A stretch of DNA of 64,000 nt from contig NZ_OY782507.1 of NCBI RefSeq assembly GCF_963677725.1, positions 3,718,501-3,782,500 on the forward strand. Reading direction: 5' to 3'. Below are positions 1 to 8,803 of this stretch, one piece after another; the first letter of the stretch is position 1; each line of letters begins with the position of its first letter. The position numbers were made by a program, and so were the translations under genes. The DNA comes from an uncultured Cohaesibacter sp. (lineage in GTDB: Bacteria; Pseudomonadota; Alphaproteobacteria; Rhizobiales; Cohaesibacteraceae). The notes below the pieces were generated by a model. The model was given only the letters and a program-made list of their open reading frames with translations, made no database searches and was not told where the DNA came from.

Positions 1-422
1 TCGCTTGGCGCAATCTGATTGGCCAGCTGAACAACCGCGCCCATGGCCGGGTCGCGATAGATCAGGGACCCCTGATCCTGCGAAACGGCTTCCAGAACAG
101 CGGCGATGATGGCCGGATCCGGTGGCAGCGGGATATATTCCTTGGCACCGGCCCGGATGGCATTGACCGCGGCGCGGGCGTCATTTTCGATGCCGCATGC
201 GACGATGGGCAGGGTGATGCGTTCGCTTTCCAGATCGGCAATCAGGCTGGCAATGTCGAGCCTGACATCCACCATCATCAGGTCCGCGCCACGACCGGCG
301 CGCAAATGACTCAATGCCATGGCAGTGTTTTCGGCATGGGACACTTGTGCACCCCGGTCAAGGGCGATCTTGGTGGCTTGGGAAAGCTGACCATTCAATG
401 TTCCGGCAATCAAAAGGCGCAT
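1..422 (-). CDS. flbD: Flagellar sigma-54 regulator FlbD, N-terminal part (cut by window edge)
   Basis: This is the first ~140 residues of a protein starting MRLLIAGTLNGQLS. That N-terminus, with the stretches RAGRGADLMMVD and AIRAGAKEYIPLPPDP, closely follows Caulobacter FlbD. In that family the receiver-like domain is followed by a sigma-54 AAA+ ATPase and a Fis-type helix-turn-helix, which would lie beyond the window edge. FlbD activates late flagellar promoters and represses the fliF operon. The start lies 13 bases after the fliN stop, so the gene is the last visible member of the fliF-G-H-N-flbD operon. The receiver domain of FlbD is atypical, and I cannot judge ATPase integrity from this fragment. 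Confidence 0.88.
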   Translation of the reverse strand, partial: MRLLIAGTLNGQLSQATKIALDRGAQVSHAENTAMALSHLRAGRGADLMMVDVRLDIASLIADLESERITLPIVACGIENDARAAVNAIRAGAKEYIPLPPDPAIIAAVLEAVSQDQGSLIYRDPAMGAVVQLANQIAPS

Positions 423-435
423 AATTTTCTCCCAG

Positions 436-780
436 TCACTTCTCTGACTTGATGATTTCGGTCATGGTGACGCCGAGTTTTTCTTCGACAAGCACCACTT
501 CACCACGCGCAACAAGGCGGGCATTTACATAAATATCGACGGCTTCCCCGACTTTGCGGTCGAGCTCGAGCACGTTGCCGACATCGAGATTGAGCAATTC
601 ACTGACAGGCATTCTGGCCCGTCCCAGAATGGCCGATACGCGCACAGGCACATCAAAGACGGCTTCCAGATCAGCGGCATTCTTTTGAATATTCTCTAAT
701 TCCGCCCCGCCATTGGCAGCGAGGGGCTGGCCACCCTGTTCTTGCAGTGCGAGGCCATCATTTGGATCATTGTCACTCAT
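436..780 (-). CDS. fliN: Flagellar motor switch protein FliN
   Basis: 114 residues, the usual length for a short FliN. The N-terminal ~35 residues are polar. Residues ~38-110 form a SpoA (surface presentation of antigens) domain, with the typical stretches DVPVRVSAILGRARMPV, VLELDRKVGEAVDIYVN and ARGEVVLVEEKLGVTMTEI. FliN builds the lower C-ring of the flagellar switch complex and binds FliH, so coupling export to the motor. Its start overlaps the end of the fliH-like gene by 8 bases, which implies translational coupling. Confidence 0.93.
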   Translation of the reverse strand: MSDNDPNDGLALQEQGGQPLAANGGAELENIQKNAADLEAVFDVPVRVSAILGRARMPVSELLNLDVGNVLELDRKVGEAVDIYVNARLVARGEVVLVEEKLGVTMTEIIKSEK

Positions 781-1741
781 TGTTCGTCTCCATCTGCGTC
801 GGGCCGGTCGCGGCTGGCAATTCAGGGTCCAAAGTTGGCTGAGCGGTCATGGACGGATCGGTTTCAGCGTCAATCGGCTGTTCGGTGGGGATGAGGTCTT
901 CTGTTTGGCCCTGTTGTGTATCTGTCTCAACAGGCATTTGCTCGGGGCTGGCCTCCCCTTTCAGGTCCGAAATTTCCCTTTGTTCCTGAGACGCAGACGG
1001 TGCGTCGCTTTCGGCGTCGGCTTTGACGTCCTGATCAGTTTCGTCGTCAGTTTCATCATCATCATCTTCAGGCTCTGGAACATGAGCAAAATGATCTTCG
1101 AGCAACTGATCGACCTGACGGATGGCAGACCGCAGATTGCGTCCGATGCCGCCATCGGCCCATTCCACCTCGCAGTCGCCTGCCATCATGGCGGGATCCG
1201 GGATGATCGTCAGTTTGCCGGTAAAGCCCAGCTCTTGCATTTTGTGATCAACCATTTCCTTGATGTCATCGGCTACATCTTCATTCAAACGAATGGAAAT
1301 GTGCGGCGCTTTGCGCAAGGGGGCCAGAATCTGATGCAGCAGAGCGAGGATTTCGGTTTTCGGCTCCTGTGCTACCAAACGTTCGGCAAAGCGCGAGGCA
1401 AAGGCAAAGGCAAGATTTGACGCGTCTTTTTCCAATCGCTGCAGCAGGGTGCCGACTTCGGTGTAGATCATCGAAATTTCGTCAAACATGGTCTGTTGCA
1501 GGCTCAGACTTTCCTCACTGGCCAGACGCTCGCGTTGCTGCAAGGCTTCTGCTTCGCCTTCGGCGCGCGCAGCCGCCACCGCTTGGGCAAGCAGACGCTC
1601 ATGCTCGGCGACCGTGATCATCGGTTCGGGCGGGATTTCCTCGATCTCTTCCTTGACTTCCGGCTCCGGTGGAGCCGAGAAATCCAGATCAAACAGATAG
1701 CGAGCGGCCTGTGGCATTATGCGGGTTCCAGTTTGCCCCAT
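773..1741 (-). CDS. fliH: FliH-like flagellar export regulator with acidic C-terminal tail
   Basis: 322 residues. A helical, Ala/Glu-rich central part (~45-150) leads into a FliH/HrpE-like C-terminal domain (~150-215, including VEWADGGIGRNLRSAI). After that comes a ~100-residue low-complexity tail, very acidic at first (PEPEDDDDETDD) and then rich in E, Q, P and T. FliH binds and restrains the export ATPase FliI and docks it to FliN. In Caulobacter this slot is held by FlbE/FliH. The tail is longer than in typical FliH and may reflect lineage drift. The start could be residue 1 or Met9 (MPQAARYLF). It sits 74 bases after fliG and overlaps fliN by 8. Confidence 0.8.
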   Translation of the reverse strand: MGQTGTRIMPQAARYLFDLDFSAPPEPEVKEEIEEIPPEPMITVAEHERLLAQAVAAARAEGEAEALQQRERLASEESLSLQQTMFDEISMIYTEVGTLLQRLEKDASNLAFAFASRFAERLVAQEPKTEILALLHQILAPLRKAPHISIRLNEDVADDIKEMVDHKMQELGFTGKLTIIPDPAMMAGDCEVEWADGGIGRNLRSAIRQVDQLLEDHFAHVPEPEDDDDETDDETDQDVKADAESDAPSASQEQREISDLKGEASPEQMPVETDTQQGQTEDLIPTEQPIDAETDPSMTAQPTLDPELPAATGPTQMETNNE

Positions 1742-1815
1742 TCATTGACTTATTAGGGGCGTTTTGCGTCGGGTTCTTAAAACAGTTCGGTGTCGGGTTT
1801 GGTCAGACGAGCCGG

Positions 1816-2871
1816 TTAGTAAACCAGTTCGTCGTCGCTGTTGCCTTTGGAGATCATGATTTCGCCGCGTGCAGCGAGATCTTTGGCCATATTGACCATA
1901 GTGCCCTGTGCCTCGTCGACATCGCGCAGGCGAACCGGCCCCAGGGATTCCATATCTTCCTGCAACATTGCACCAGCACGCTGGGACATATTGTCGAAGA
2001 AGAGGGTGCGGATCGTTTCGTTGGCACCCTTGAGGGCCAGTGCCAGAACATCTTTCTCGATGTTGGCCAGCACGGCCTGAACGCCGGAGGAGTCGAGCTT
2101 GGAGAGATCCTCGAAGGTGAACATCAACTGCTTGATCTTCTCTGCCGACTCGCGGTTTTCCTCTTCGAGAGCTGCCAGCAGGCGCGCTTCGGTCTGGCGA
2201 TCGAAATTGTTGAAAATGTCGGCCATCACCTCGTGCGCATCGCGGCGCTGGGTGGTGGAAAGGTTCGACATGAATTCGACGCGCAAGGTCTGCTCGACCT
2301 TTTCGAGAATTTCTTTCTGAATGGCTTCCATCGACAGCATGCGATTGATGACTTCGAGACCGAAATCTTCCGGCATGATCGACAGGACGCGGGCCGCATG
2401 GTCGGGCTTGATTTTCGAGAGCACCACCGCAACTGTCTGTGGATATTCGTTCTTGAGGTAGTTGGCGAGAACGTTTTCCTGCACGTTGGAAAGCTTTTCC
2501 CACATGTTGCGACCGGCTGGACCACGGATTTCTTCCATGATCACATTGACCCGTTCCTGTGGCAGGAAGGAGAGCAGCAGGCGTTCGGTGGAATCAAAGT
2601 TGCCGTTGACCGATCCCTTGGAAGACAGGCGGGCGACGAAATCGACAATAAGATTGTCGAGCATGTTGGGCGTGATGCCGCCCAGTTTTGACATGGCAAT
2701 GGAGACCTGCTTGATCTCGATATCATCAAGGCGTGCCCAGATCGGACCGCCATATTCGTCACCCAAGGCAAGCAGCATGATTGCAGCTTTCTCGGCACCG
2801 TCCAGGTCGCGCTCTTCATTGTCTGAAGACACATTGGCACGGGATGACGCTATATTGGCAAGTGCTGACAT
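1816..2871 (-). CDS. fliG: Flagellar motor switch protein FliG
   Basis: 351 residues, slightly longer than the ~330 usual. The N-terminal domain ([15 protein letters not shown]) binds FliF. The middle domain carries the EHPQ-type surface as [12 protein letters not shown]. The C-terminal torque domain contains the repeated charged helix region ([24 protein letters not shown]). FliG converts ion flow through MotAB into rotor torque. The start lies 8 bases after the fliF stop. The extra N-terminal ~22 residues before the core are polar and unremarkable. Confidence 0.95.
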   Translation of the reverse strand: MSALANIASSRANVSSDNEERDLDGAEKAAIMLLALGDEYGGPIWARLDDIEIKQVSIAMSKLGGITPNMLDNLIVDFVARLSSKGSVNGNFDSTERLLLSFLPQERVNVIMEEIRGPAGRNMWEKLSNVQENVLANYLKNEYPQTVAVVLSKIKPDHAARVLSIMPEDFGLEVINRMLSMEAIQKEILEKVEQTLRVEFMSNLSTTQRRDAHEVMADIFNNFDRQTEARLLAALEEENRESAEKIKQLMFTFEDLSKLDSSGVQAVLANIEKDVLALALKGANETIRTLFFDNMSQRAGAMLQEDMESLGPVRLRDVDEAQGTMVNMAKDLAARGEIMISKGNSDDELVY

Positions 2872-2879
2872 AATCTATC

Positions 2880-4526
2880 TCACGCTGCATCCTGAAGCCA
2901 CAGACGAACAATCTTGGCAGCTTCTTCGGGATTTTCTTTAACGAGTTCGCCAACCTTGATCAGGGTGTCCATTTGCAGGGCACCCTGCAATTGAGCATGT
3001 TCAATGGCCTGCATGGTTGGATGTGGGACTTCGTCGCTATCAGGAGCGGGTACCAGTTCCCCATTTTCTCCGACGATCATCGGCACACCATCGGTGCCAA
3101 TGATGATGTCTGGCTTGGCTTCTTCCTCAGGTTTTTCGAACATCCGTTTCATCATCGGGCGCAGGACGAAGAACAGGATCATCAAGGTCATCAGGAAGAA
3201 GGTGCCGAGTTCGACCATGCGGATATAATCATCCTTGGTGAAGGCGAAGAGCTCGTTGCCCTGATCTTCGAAAACCTGGTCAGGCCCCTCGGCAAATTGC
3301 ATGTTGATGACTTCAATCTTGTCGCCACGGGTCTGGTCATAGCCGACCGCAGAGCGAACGAGCGTGGCAATCTTTTCGAGTTGCTCAGGGGTGCGTGGCT
3401 TATATTCCAGTTCACCATTGGCATTCTTTTCATAGACGCCATCCACCAGAACCGCGACCGACAAGCGCTTGACGCGACCGCCCTGAACCACCTCGGTGGT
3501 GGTTTTGCGGGAAATCTCGTAATTGACCAATTCTTCAGTAATGTCAGTGGCTTCCTGACGTCCCGGGCCGTTGGCGTCGTTGGCGTTGGCATTAGGCAAT
3601 TCGTTGCCGACGGTTACGCCTTCATTGCCTTCTTTTTCCTGGCTTTTGGCTGTTTCGCTGCGGGTCTGTGTCGAGCGAACGACCTGTCCGTCCGGATCAA
3701 AGGTGTCCGAGGTCTGGGTCACCTTGTTGAAATCCATCTCTGCGGCAACCTCAATGCGGGTGCGGCCCTGGCCGACGATGGAAGAGACAATCTCCTCAAC
3801 CTGATTGCGCAGATGGGTTTCCATTTCGGTGCGACGTTCTTCAATGCGCGTGGACAGGAAATTGTCATCATTGCCGCGCCCCGATGCCAACAGGCGACCG
3901 CGTTCGTCAATGATGGTGACATTTTCCGGGTTGAGGCCTTCAACGGCAGAAGCCACCAGATGCTGGATCGCCTGAATCTGGACCGGGCTCAGATTGCCCT
4001 GCAACTTCACAGCGATCGAGGCAGAAGGGGGCTTCTGTTCGCGCTTGAACAGCGCGCGCTTTGGCAAGACCAGATGGACCCGGGAACTGCGGACATTGCG
4101 AATGGTGCGGATTGAGCGGGACAATTCCCCTTCCAGTGCGCGCAGATGGTTCACATTCTGCACGAAGCTGGTGGTGCCAAGGGTTTCGCTCTTGTCAAAA
4201 ATTTCATAGCCGACATTGCCACCGGTTGGCAGGCCGCTTTCGGCCAGCTGCATGCGCAGGCGCAGGATCTGCTCCTTTGGTGCCAGAATGACGGCACCTT
4301 CATTGCGCACTTCGTGCTGGACATTCTGGGCTTCGAGCAGTTTTGTAATCTGAATGGAATCCTCAAATGACAGATCGGTGTAGAGCGGCGACAGCACAGG
4401 CTCTGTCACGCGCATCATGATGAAGGCAAAGAAGCCAATCAGCACAGCGGTCACAACGCCCATGGCGGCAAGTCTTGCCGGGCCCAGTGCCTTTATGAAT
4501 TCCAAAATGCCGTTCACACCACTCAT
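2880..4526 (-). CDS. fliF: Flagellar MS-ring protein FliF
   Basis: 548 residues, normal for FliF. A first membrane segment (~20-40) is followed by YscJ/FliF ring-building domains (LYTDLSFEDSIQITKLLEAQN; GYEIFDKSETLGTTSFVQNVN). After a long periplasmic region with a variable Asn/Gly-rich stretch, a second membrane segment lies at ~437-460 (FFLMTLMILFFVLRP). The FliG-binding C-terminus ends ENPEEAAKIVRLWLQDAA. FliF is first in the fliF-G-H-N-flbD operon and founds the basal body in the inner membrane. CtrA-type boxes lie 57-95 bases upstream. Confidence 0.96.
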   Translation of the reverse strand: MSGVNGILEFIKALGPARLAAMGVVTAVLIGFFAFIMMRVTEPVLSPLYTDLSFEDSIQITKLLEAQNVQHEVRNEGAVILAPKEQILRLRMQLAESGLPTGGNVGYEIFDKSETLGTTSFVQNVNHLRALEGELSRSIRTIRNVRSSRVHLVLPKRALFKREQKPPSASIAVKLQGNLSPVQIQAIQHLVASAVEGLNPENVTIIDERGRLLASGRGNDDNFLSTRIEERRTEMETHLRNQVEEIVSSIVGQGRTRIEVAAEMDFNKVTQTSDTFDPDGQVVRSTQTRSETAKSQEKEGNEGVTVGNELPNANANDANGPGRQEATDITEELVNYEISRKTTTEVVQGGRVKRLSVAVLVDGVYEKNANGELEYKPRTPEQLEKIATLVRSAVGYDQTRGDKIEVINMQFAEGPDQVFEDQGNELFAFTKDDYIRMVELGTFFLMTLMILFFVLRPMMKRMFEKPEEEAKPDIIIGTDGVPMIVGENGELVPAPDSDEVPHPTMQAIEHAQLQGALQMDTLIKVGELVKENPEEAAKIVRLWLQDAA

Positions 4527-4582
4527 CCTACCGCTTCGGGAGTCCGATCCAAATCACTAGGCAATATTTTCCTAGGAGATGG

Positions 4583-4621
4583 TTAACAAGGTGTTAAGGA
4601 ATTGGTTAACGAGTGGTTAAC
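4583..4621. promoter_or_regulatory. Tandem CtrA boxes ahead of fliF
   Basis: Two full TTAA-N7-TTAA elements lie in 39 bases: TTAA at 4583 and 4594, and TTAA at 4606 followed by TTAAC at 4617. This is the alphaproteobacterial CtrA recognition sequence. They sit 57-95 bases upstream of the fliF start, the expected place for control of an early (class II) flagellar operon. The CtrA inhibitor gene sciP is the next gene along. Site identity is seen in the sequence. Occupancy and direction of effect are inferred. Confidence 0.8.
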
Positions 4622-4820
4622 ACTGCAGTTTGCAGGCCTGAAAATGAGTCAATCAGGTTCATTTTTTTGTTTTCAGCTGAAAAAGAAGTGCTTCACCCTG
4701 TGGGAATGTCGCGTTGACGATCCTGAAGATGGCGGGGGTCCTGTTAATTATAACAAGGTGATGGGGCGGAGCGGTCGTGGTGCGGTGCTGGTGCGTTGCT
4801 GCCGCACATCAGGACATGAA

Positions 4821-4850
4821 AAAAGGTCGAGGGAAGTCCCTCGACCTTTT
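4821..4850 (-). terminator. Intrinsic terminator after sciP
   Basis: A perfect inverted repeat (AAAAGGTCGAGGGA against its complement, tight loop) lies 43 bases past the sciP stop. On the minus strand a run of six T follows the stem, so it fits a Rho-independent terminator. The A/T runs on both sides could let it work in both directions. Confidence 0.85.
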
Positions 4851-4892
4851 AGCAAGGTTTGCCAGTCCGAATAAGCTTCCGGGCTGGAACTG

Positions 4893-5165
4893 TTACCGAT
4901 ATTGCTGAATCCGTGTGGCACGGAGACCGGCCAGACCGTGCTGATCAATAGAACTCTGCCAGCTGAGAAACTCTTCAACAGTCAAAGTATATTTATCACA
5001 GGCCTCTTCCAGGCTCAGCAGTCCACCGCGGACGGCAGCAACAACTTCGGCTTTGCGCCTGATCACCCACCGTCTGGTATTCTCTGGTGGAAGATCAGCC
5101 ACAGTCAAGGGACTCCCATCGGGGCCGATGACATATTTTACTCTCGCACGTACTTGATCGGTCAT
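4893..5165 (-). CDS. sciP: CtrA inhibitor SciP (DUF1153)
   Basis: 90 residues, nearly the whole of a DUF1153 protein. It has the family signatures VKYVIGPDGSPLTVADLPP, RRKAEVVAAVRGGLLSLEEA, YTLTVEEFLSWQ and GLAGLRATRIQQYR. In Caulobacter SciP binds DNA-bound CtrA and blocks RNA polymerase recruitment, closing the CtrA window of the cell cycle. The fold is a short helix-turn-helix. It stands alone, with a hairpin on each side (4821-4850 and 5333-5372), between two flagellar operons. I see no convincing TTAA-N7-TTAA box directly ahead of it. Confidence 0.92.
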   Translation of the reverse strand: MTDQVRARVKYVIGPDGSPLTVADLPPENTRRWVIRRKAEVVAAVRGGLLSLEEACDKYTLTVEEFLSWQSSIDQHGLAGLRATRIQQYR

Positions 5166-5332
5166 TGTACTCTCACACTCAACCTGACCTCATCATGGAA
5201 GAGCATAGGACAATGCCTTTAAAAAAAGCCTAAGCCTCTGGATACACTTTGGTAATAGTTTTTTTCAATTTGCGCCGACTTTTGCAGATTGAGAAGGAGA
5301 GCGCCAAATTTATCTCGGAACGCCAAAGGCAA

Positions 5333-5372
5333 AGCATGGAAAGAAGGTTAACAAAACCCTTCTTTCCATGCT
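5333..5372 (-). terminator. Long perfect hairpin after flgD
   Basis: A 15-base-pair perfect inverted repeat (arm AGCATGGAAAGAAGG, 10-base loop) begins 69 bases after the flgD stop. It most likely ends the fliK-flgD transcript. It lacks a clean T run on either side, so it may stabilise the 3' end or need Rho rather than act as a classic terminator. The loop contains GTTAAC, but no partner half-site at the CtrA spacing. Confidence 0.55.
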
Positions 5373-5441
5373 CCGCTCATCCTCTATATGCAGAATGCAT
5401 CACTTGTAACGGCACCCGTCGCGTGTCATTCGCGGCTCCGA

Positions 5442-6119
5442 TCAGGCCGCGTCGCTTGCGGTCGCGCTGGCGACATATTTGATCTGAGAGGTCGGAACCT
5501 TCTGACCATTGATTATCAGCAGGGGTTCGGTTGAGGACAAATCGACATTCTCGACCATGCCAGTTATGTCCGTATCGATCGAAATGCCTGTTCCTTCTGC
5601 ATCTTTGGCCTGGATCTGAATAGTGTAGGTGCCTTTTGCCAAGCGGTTGCCGGAGCTGTCCGTGCCTTCCCATTTAAAGGTCTGTTCGCCTTCTTTGATG
5701 GAAACATCGGTCTGATTGTAAACAATCTTGCCAGCATCGTTGCGGATGGTGATTTCGGCGGACCCTGCGCTTGGGGAGTCGAACTTGTAATCGACGCTGC
5801 CCCAGCTTTTAAGATCGCCGCGGGATCCATCAATTGTCACTTTCGTGCCGACGAAATTCAAGACCCCTAGCGCATTGGAAGACGTCATCATGCCGGCGAG
5901 ATTTTCAAGCTGTTCGTTCGACTTGATCTGCTGTTCGATGGCAGAAAACTGAACCAACTGCTCTGTGAATTTCGAAGAATCCATCGGTTCCATCGGATCC
6001 TGGTTCTGCAGCTGTGTGGTCAGGAGTGTCAAAAAGGTCTCGTAGTTCTGAACCAGCCCCGATTTGTCCTTTGAACTGCTGGAAATGGCCTGCGATGTGA
6101 TGTTGCCGATTGTGGTCAT
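5442..6119 (-). CDS. flgD: Flagellar hook-capping protein FlgD
   Basis: 225 residues from the ATG at 6119, chosen because GGAG lies 8 bases upstream. A TTG six bases earlier is less likely. The N-terminal FlgD signature is clear (YETFLTLLTTQLQNQDPMEPMDSSKFTEQLVQFSAIEQ, quoted in part: NQDPMEPMDSSKFTEQL). It is followed by a FlgD Ig-like domain (FKWEGTDSSGNRLAKGTYTI). FlgD sits at the growing hook tip and is needed for FlgE assembly. It follows fliK by 22 bases, in one transcript. Confidence 0.94.
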   Translation of the reverse strand: MTTIGNITSQAISSSSKDKSGLVQNYETFLTLLTTQLQNQDPMEPMDSSKFTEQLVQFSAIEQQIKSNEQLENLAGMMTSSNALGVLNFVGTKVTIDGSRGDLKSWGSVDYKFDSPSAGSAEITIRNDAGKIVYNQTDVSIKEGEQTFKWEGTDSSGNRLAKGTYTIQIQAKDAEGTGISIDTDITGMVENVDLSSTEPLLIINGQKVPTSQIKYVASATASDAA

Positions 6120-6141
6120 TCTCAATACTCCAGATACGCGT

Positions 6142-8496
6142 TCAAATTACCAGATTGACGCCATTCGAGGCCACATAGGTGCCGGAATGGGTCGGGTGGA
6201 TGATGGCTGGATTGGGTGTTTCTTCTGCGGCGGATTGCGATTTGCTGCTTGAGCCAGCATGGTCCTGTTCCATGGTTTCATGCTGGTCCTGAGCCATTTG
6301 CTGGCCGCCATTTTGTTGGTCCATCAGGGAAAAATCGAGACCCTGCTTGTCCAGATTGATGCCGCTTTGCAACAGGCTTCGCTCCATCATCCGCTGGTCG
6401 CGCATGAACATGTCGAGGGTTTCCGGTCGCTCAACAAACAGATGGGCGCGGGTCTGGCCATCCGACCCAATGGTCAGGCGTACATCGACCTTGCCCAGAT
6501 CTGCGGGGTCGAGGCGGATCTGGAAGCGCGTTTCGCCGCGTTGGGCAAATTTGGAAATCTGGGCGGCCATGGCCTGTGCATTGGCTGCGGCGGCCTGCTG
6601 AGGGGCATGACCTGTCCGGGCAAAGCTTTCCATGCCGGTCAGGCGCACGGTTGAGCCGTCACCTTGCATCGGTGGCATGCCATCGACTTTGAGGGCAGGA
6701 TCGGATTGCCTTGCCAAATCTTTCAGAGCGCCCTGTTTGTCGATACCGGCCATCATCTTGGTGAACGCATCGGCTTTGGGGGCCTTGCGAAACGTGCTGC
6801 CAGCTTCGTTTGCCGCTGCGATGGTCAGAGGATTGACCGTTTTGGCGCGCGTGGGTTCATCCCCTGCATCGCTGGTGTCAGAACTGGCCGCATCACTTGG
6901 CTTATCAGTCTGTTGCTGATCATTGGTGGCCTGCTCTGTGCCTTTTTTGCCTTGAGACAGGGCGGAGAGCGCAGCCGCAGTCTGGCTTTGCTGCTGATCC
7001 GGTGTGGTTGTTTGTTTGGTGCCGTTAGTGCTGTTGGCGTTCTGGCCGATCTGATCGGGCGTGTCGGAGGCAGCGGCATCTTTTGACTGGGCAGTCTGAT
7101 CCGTCAGATTCTGCGCCATATTATGGTTAGGTGCCTGTTGCTGGGTCAGATCTTGAGATATTTTCTGGCCACCCTGCTGATCGTCCGGCAGATCACTTTG
7201 CTGATTTGCCGTGCTCGTGGTCAGGTCAGACGTTTCCTGGCTTTCCTGTTGTGGTTGCTTTGTCTGGGCAATGACAGGATCACTCTCTTCTTGCACCACA
7301 GGCTCAGTTTGATGACTGCTGACGGATTGCGTCACCGGATCGACCCCGTCGACAGGGGCTGAGACTTGAACATTTTGGGTGGTTGACCCATCGCTTGGGG
7401 TGGCCGCAGTCTGCTGTTCAGTGATCGGATTTGCCGGGCGACCTTCCACGTTGACTTCGCCGGTGTCATTGGTCTGCTCGCCTTGGGGCTGTCCTGCGAC
7501 GTTCGTGACGGTTTCACCAGTCTGCTGTTGCCCAGTTGCTTCGCCAGTTCCTTTGATTGCTGTCTCAATCAGCTTATCGGCATCAGTGTCAAGCATTTCG
7601 GCTGCAGGCTGAGCGGATGCGGTCTTCGCACCGGGCTTGACTGCCGCTTGTGCCGGGTCACCAGCCCCTTCCTGCTGCTGATCAGCAACCAACGAGACGG
7701 CGGCTTGAGCTTGATCCTGGGTCTGGGCAATCGTTTGGGAGCCTGTCTGGGCTTGCGGCTGTCCGTCATTGTTGACTTGATTGCCTTTGGCGTCCTTTGT
7801 CCCTTGGTCCATGCCGGTATCTGCCAATGCACTTGCCAATTTGTCAGACCCTGCGGCGGTGACGGGCTCTGATTCAGCCTCGCCTTCGGCGTTGGCATCA
7901 CTATTGGGTTGAGCGCCGAGAGCCTGTGCCATTAGCATAAGAGCCGACGAGGTGCTTTCGGCTTTGCTGTCACTTTTGCCGGGTTCGATTGGGGCAGCTT
8001 CGGTTTCACCTGTCTCCGTCTTTGCAGAAGCCTCATTTTCAATGGGCGTTTCGGCTTTTGCTGATGCAGCAGGTTTGCTCTGGCCTTCCGGGCGTGCGGC
8101 AGGCTTTGCTTCTTCGGGTTTGGCCGAAGCTTCGCTGGGCGTATTGGTTTGGTCTTGCCGCTCCGCACGATCACTGCTGCGTGTGCCTTCTGCTGACTGC
8201 CGGGTGTCGCGTTTGTCGTTTGCCTGATCGACTGAAGCAGAGGCTTTTGTGCCCTTATCGTCACTGTCCACCCGACGCGTTTCAGAATGCGCTGCGGGAC
8301 GCTCTTTGGGGCGCGTGTCACGGTCAACCGCCTGCCGGTCATCACGTCTCTGGGCTGGTTCGCGCCGGTCCTGATTGCGCAAATGGGTCTCGAAGCCGGA
8401 TGCGGACGCATCCTGCTTGTGGGAGGCCTGTTTGTTCGTAGCCGGTTTGCTCGGGGCCGTGAACGGATCTGAAATGACGGAATACTGAGATACCAT
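6142..8496 (-). CDS. fliK: Flagellar hook-length control protein FliK
   Basis: 784 residues from the ATG at 8496, which has GAGGA six bases upstream. The longer reading from 8535 would start inside the sigma-54-type promoter and is rejected. Most of the protein (~20-600) is low-complexity and rich in Q, A, T, S, D and E with no visible repeat unit. The C-terminal Flg_hook domain (~640-730) is conserved (RFQIRLDPADLGKVDVRL; LRDQRMMERSLLQSGI-like stretch). FliK measures hook length and switches export specificity. The very long disordered N-terminus fits a ruler role. It is cotranscribed with flgD. Confidence 0.88.
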   Translation of the reverse strand: MVSQYSVISDPFTAPSKPATNKQASHKQDASASGFETHLRNQDRREPAQRRDDRQAVDRDTRPKERPAAHSETRRVDSDDKGTKASASVDQANDKRDTRQSAEGTRSSDRAERQDQTNTPSEASAKPEEAKPAARPEGQSKPAASAKAETPIENEASAKTETGETEAAPIEPGKSDSKAESTSSALMLMAQALGAQPNSDANAEGEAESEPVTAAGSDKLASALADTGMDQGTKDAKGNQVNNDGQPQAQTGSQTIAQTQDQAQAAVSLVADQQQEGAGDPAQAAVKPGAKTASAQPAAEMLDTDADKLIETAIKGTGEATGQQQTGETVTNVAGQPQGEQTNDTGEVNVEGRPANPITEQQTAATPSDGSTTQNVQVSAPVDGVDPVTQSVSSHQTEPVVQEESDPVIAQTKQPQQESQETSDLTTSTANQQSDLPDDQQGGQKISQDLTQQQAPNHNMAQNLTDQTAQSKDAAASDTPDQIGQNANSTNGTKQTTTPDQQQSQTAAALSALSQGKKGTEQATNDQQQTDKPSDAASSDTSDAGDEPTRAKTVNPLTIAAANEAGSTFRKAPKADAFTKMMAGIDKQGALKDLARQSDPALKVDGMPPMQGDGSTVRLTGMESFARTGHAPQQAAAANAQAMAAQISKFAQRGETRFQIRLDPADLGKVDVRLTIGSDGQTRAHLFVERPETLDMFMRDQRMMERSLLQSGINLDKQGLDFSLMDQQNGGQQMAQDQHETMEQDHAGSSSKSQSAAEETPNPAIIHPTHSGTYVASNGVNLVI

Positions 8497-8530
8497 AACT
8501 GTCCTCATTGCGCAGTGTCGGATATATGTA

Positions 8531-8546
8531 TTCAAGAATTGTGCCA
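8531..8546 (-). promoter_or_regulatory. Sigma-54-type promoter of fliK-flgD
   Basis: On the minus strand the sequence reads TGGCAC-AATTC-TTGAA, close to the -24/-12 consensus TGGCAC-N5-TTGCA with one departure in the -12 element. It is 35 bases before the fliK start and would give a leader of about 25 bases. Late flagellar genes in Caulobacter use this promoter class with FlbD, encoded at the window start. Confidence 0.72.
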
Positions 8547-8620
8547 GAAACTTTCTGGAAAAATGTTATTATAATTCAGAGGCTTGACTTTTTGTTTGGC
8601 ATGTTTGGCTTGTTGCGCAG

Positions 8621-8656
8621 GTCAAAAACTGCCGGGGCTTGGCAAAAACTGCCGGG
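8621..8656. promoter_or_regulatory. Tandem 16-bp repeats, candidate FlbD (ftr-like) enhancer
   Basis: GTCAAAAACTGCCGGG at 8621-8636 and GGCAAAAACTGCCGGG at 8641-8656 differ by one base and are spaced exactly 20 bases, two helical turns. They lie 75-110 bases upstream of the sigma-54-type promoter, where enhancer-binding proteins act. The CCGGCA core resembles Caulobacter ftr elements. FlbD binding is an inference. Confidence 0.6.
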
Positions 8657-8803
8657 TGCAGCAGGAGGGGCGGGCGACGAAATTTCTCCTTTTCCCTTCC
8701 AAATTCTGCTAAAGACGCTATATAAGGGCCAAAACGCATACCGGCAGTTTCGCATGCAGGACCAGAGCTGTTTGCCGGACCAAAATAAGATTGGAATCGA
8801 TTG

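Noticed and set aside
1669..2691. Long plus-strand frame (340 codons) opposite fliG
   Set aside because: It lies antisense to an unmistakable fliG and has no recognisable protein features or ribosome site. It reflects codon bias of the real gene.
2973..4115. Long plus-strand frame (380 codons) opposite fliF
   Set aside because: Antisense to fliF. It starts and ends inside that gene and shows no domain.
5213..5235. CtrA box ahead of sciP
   Set aside because: TTAA at 5219 is followed after seven bases by TAAG, not TTAA, so it does not meet the consensus.
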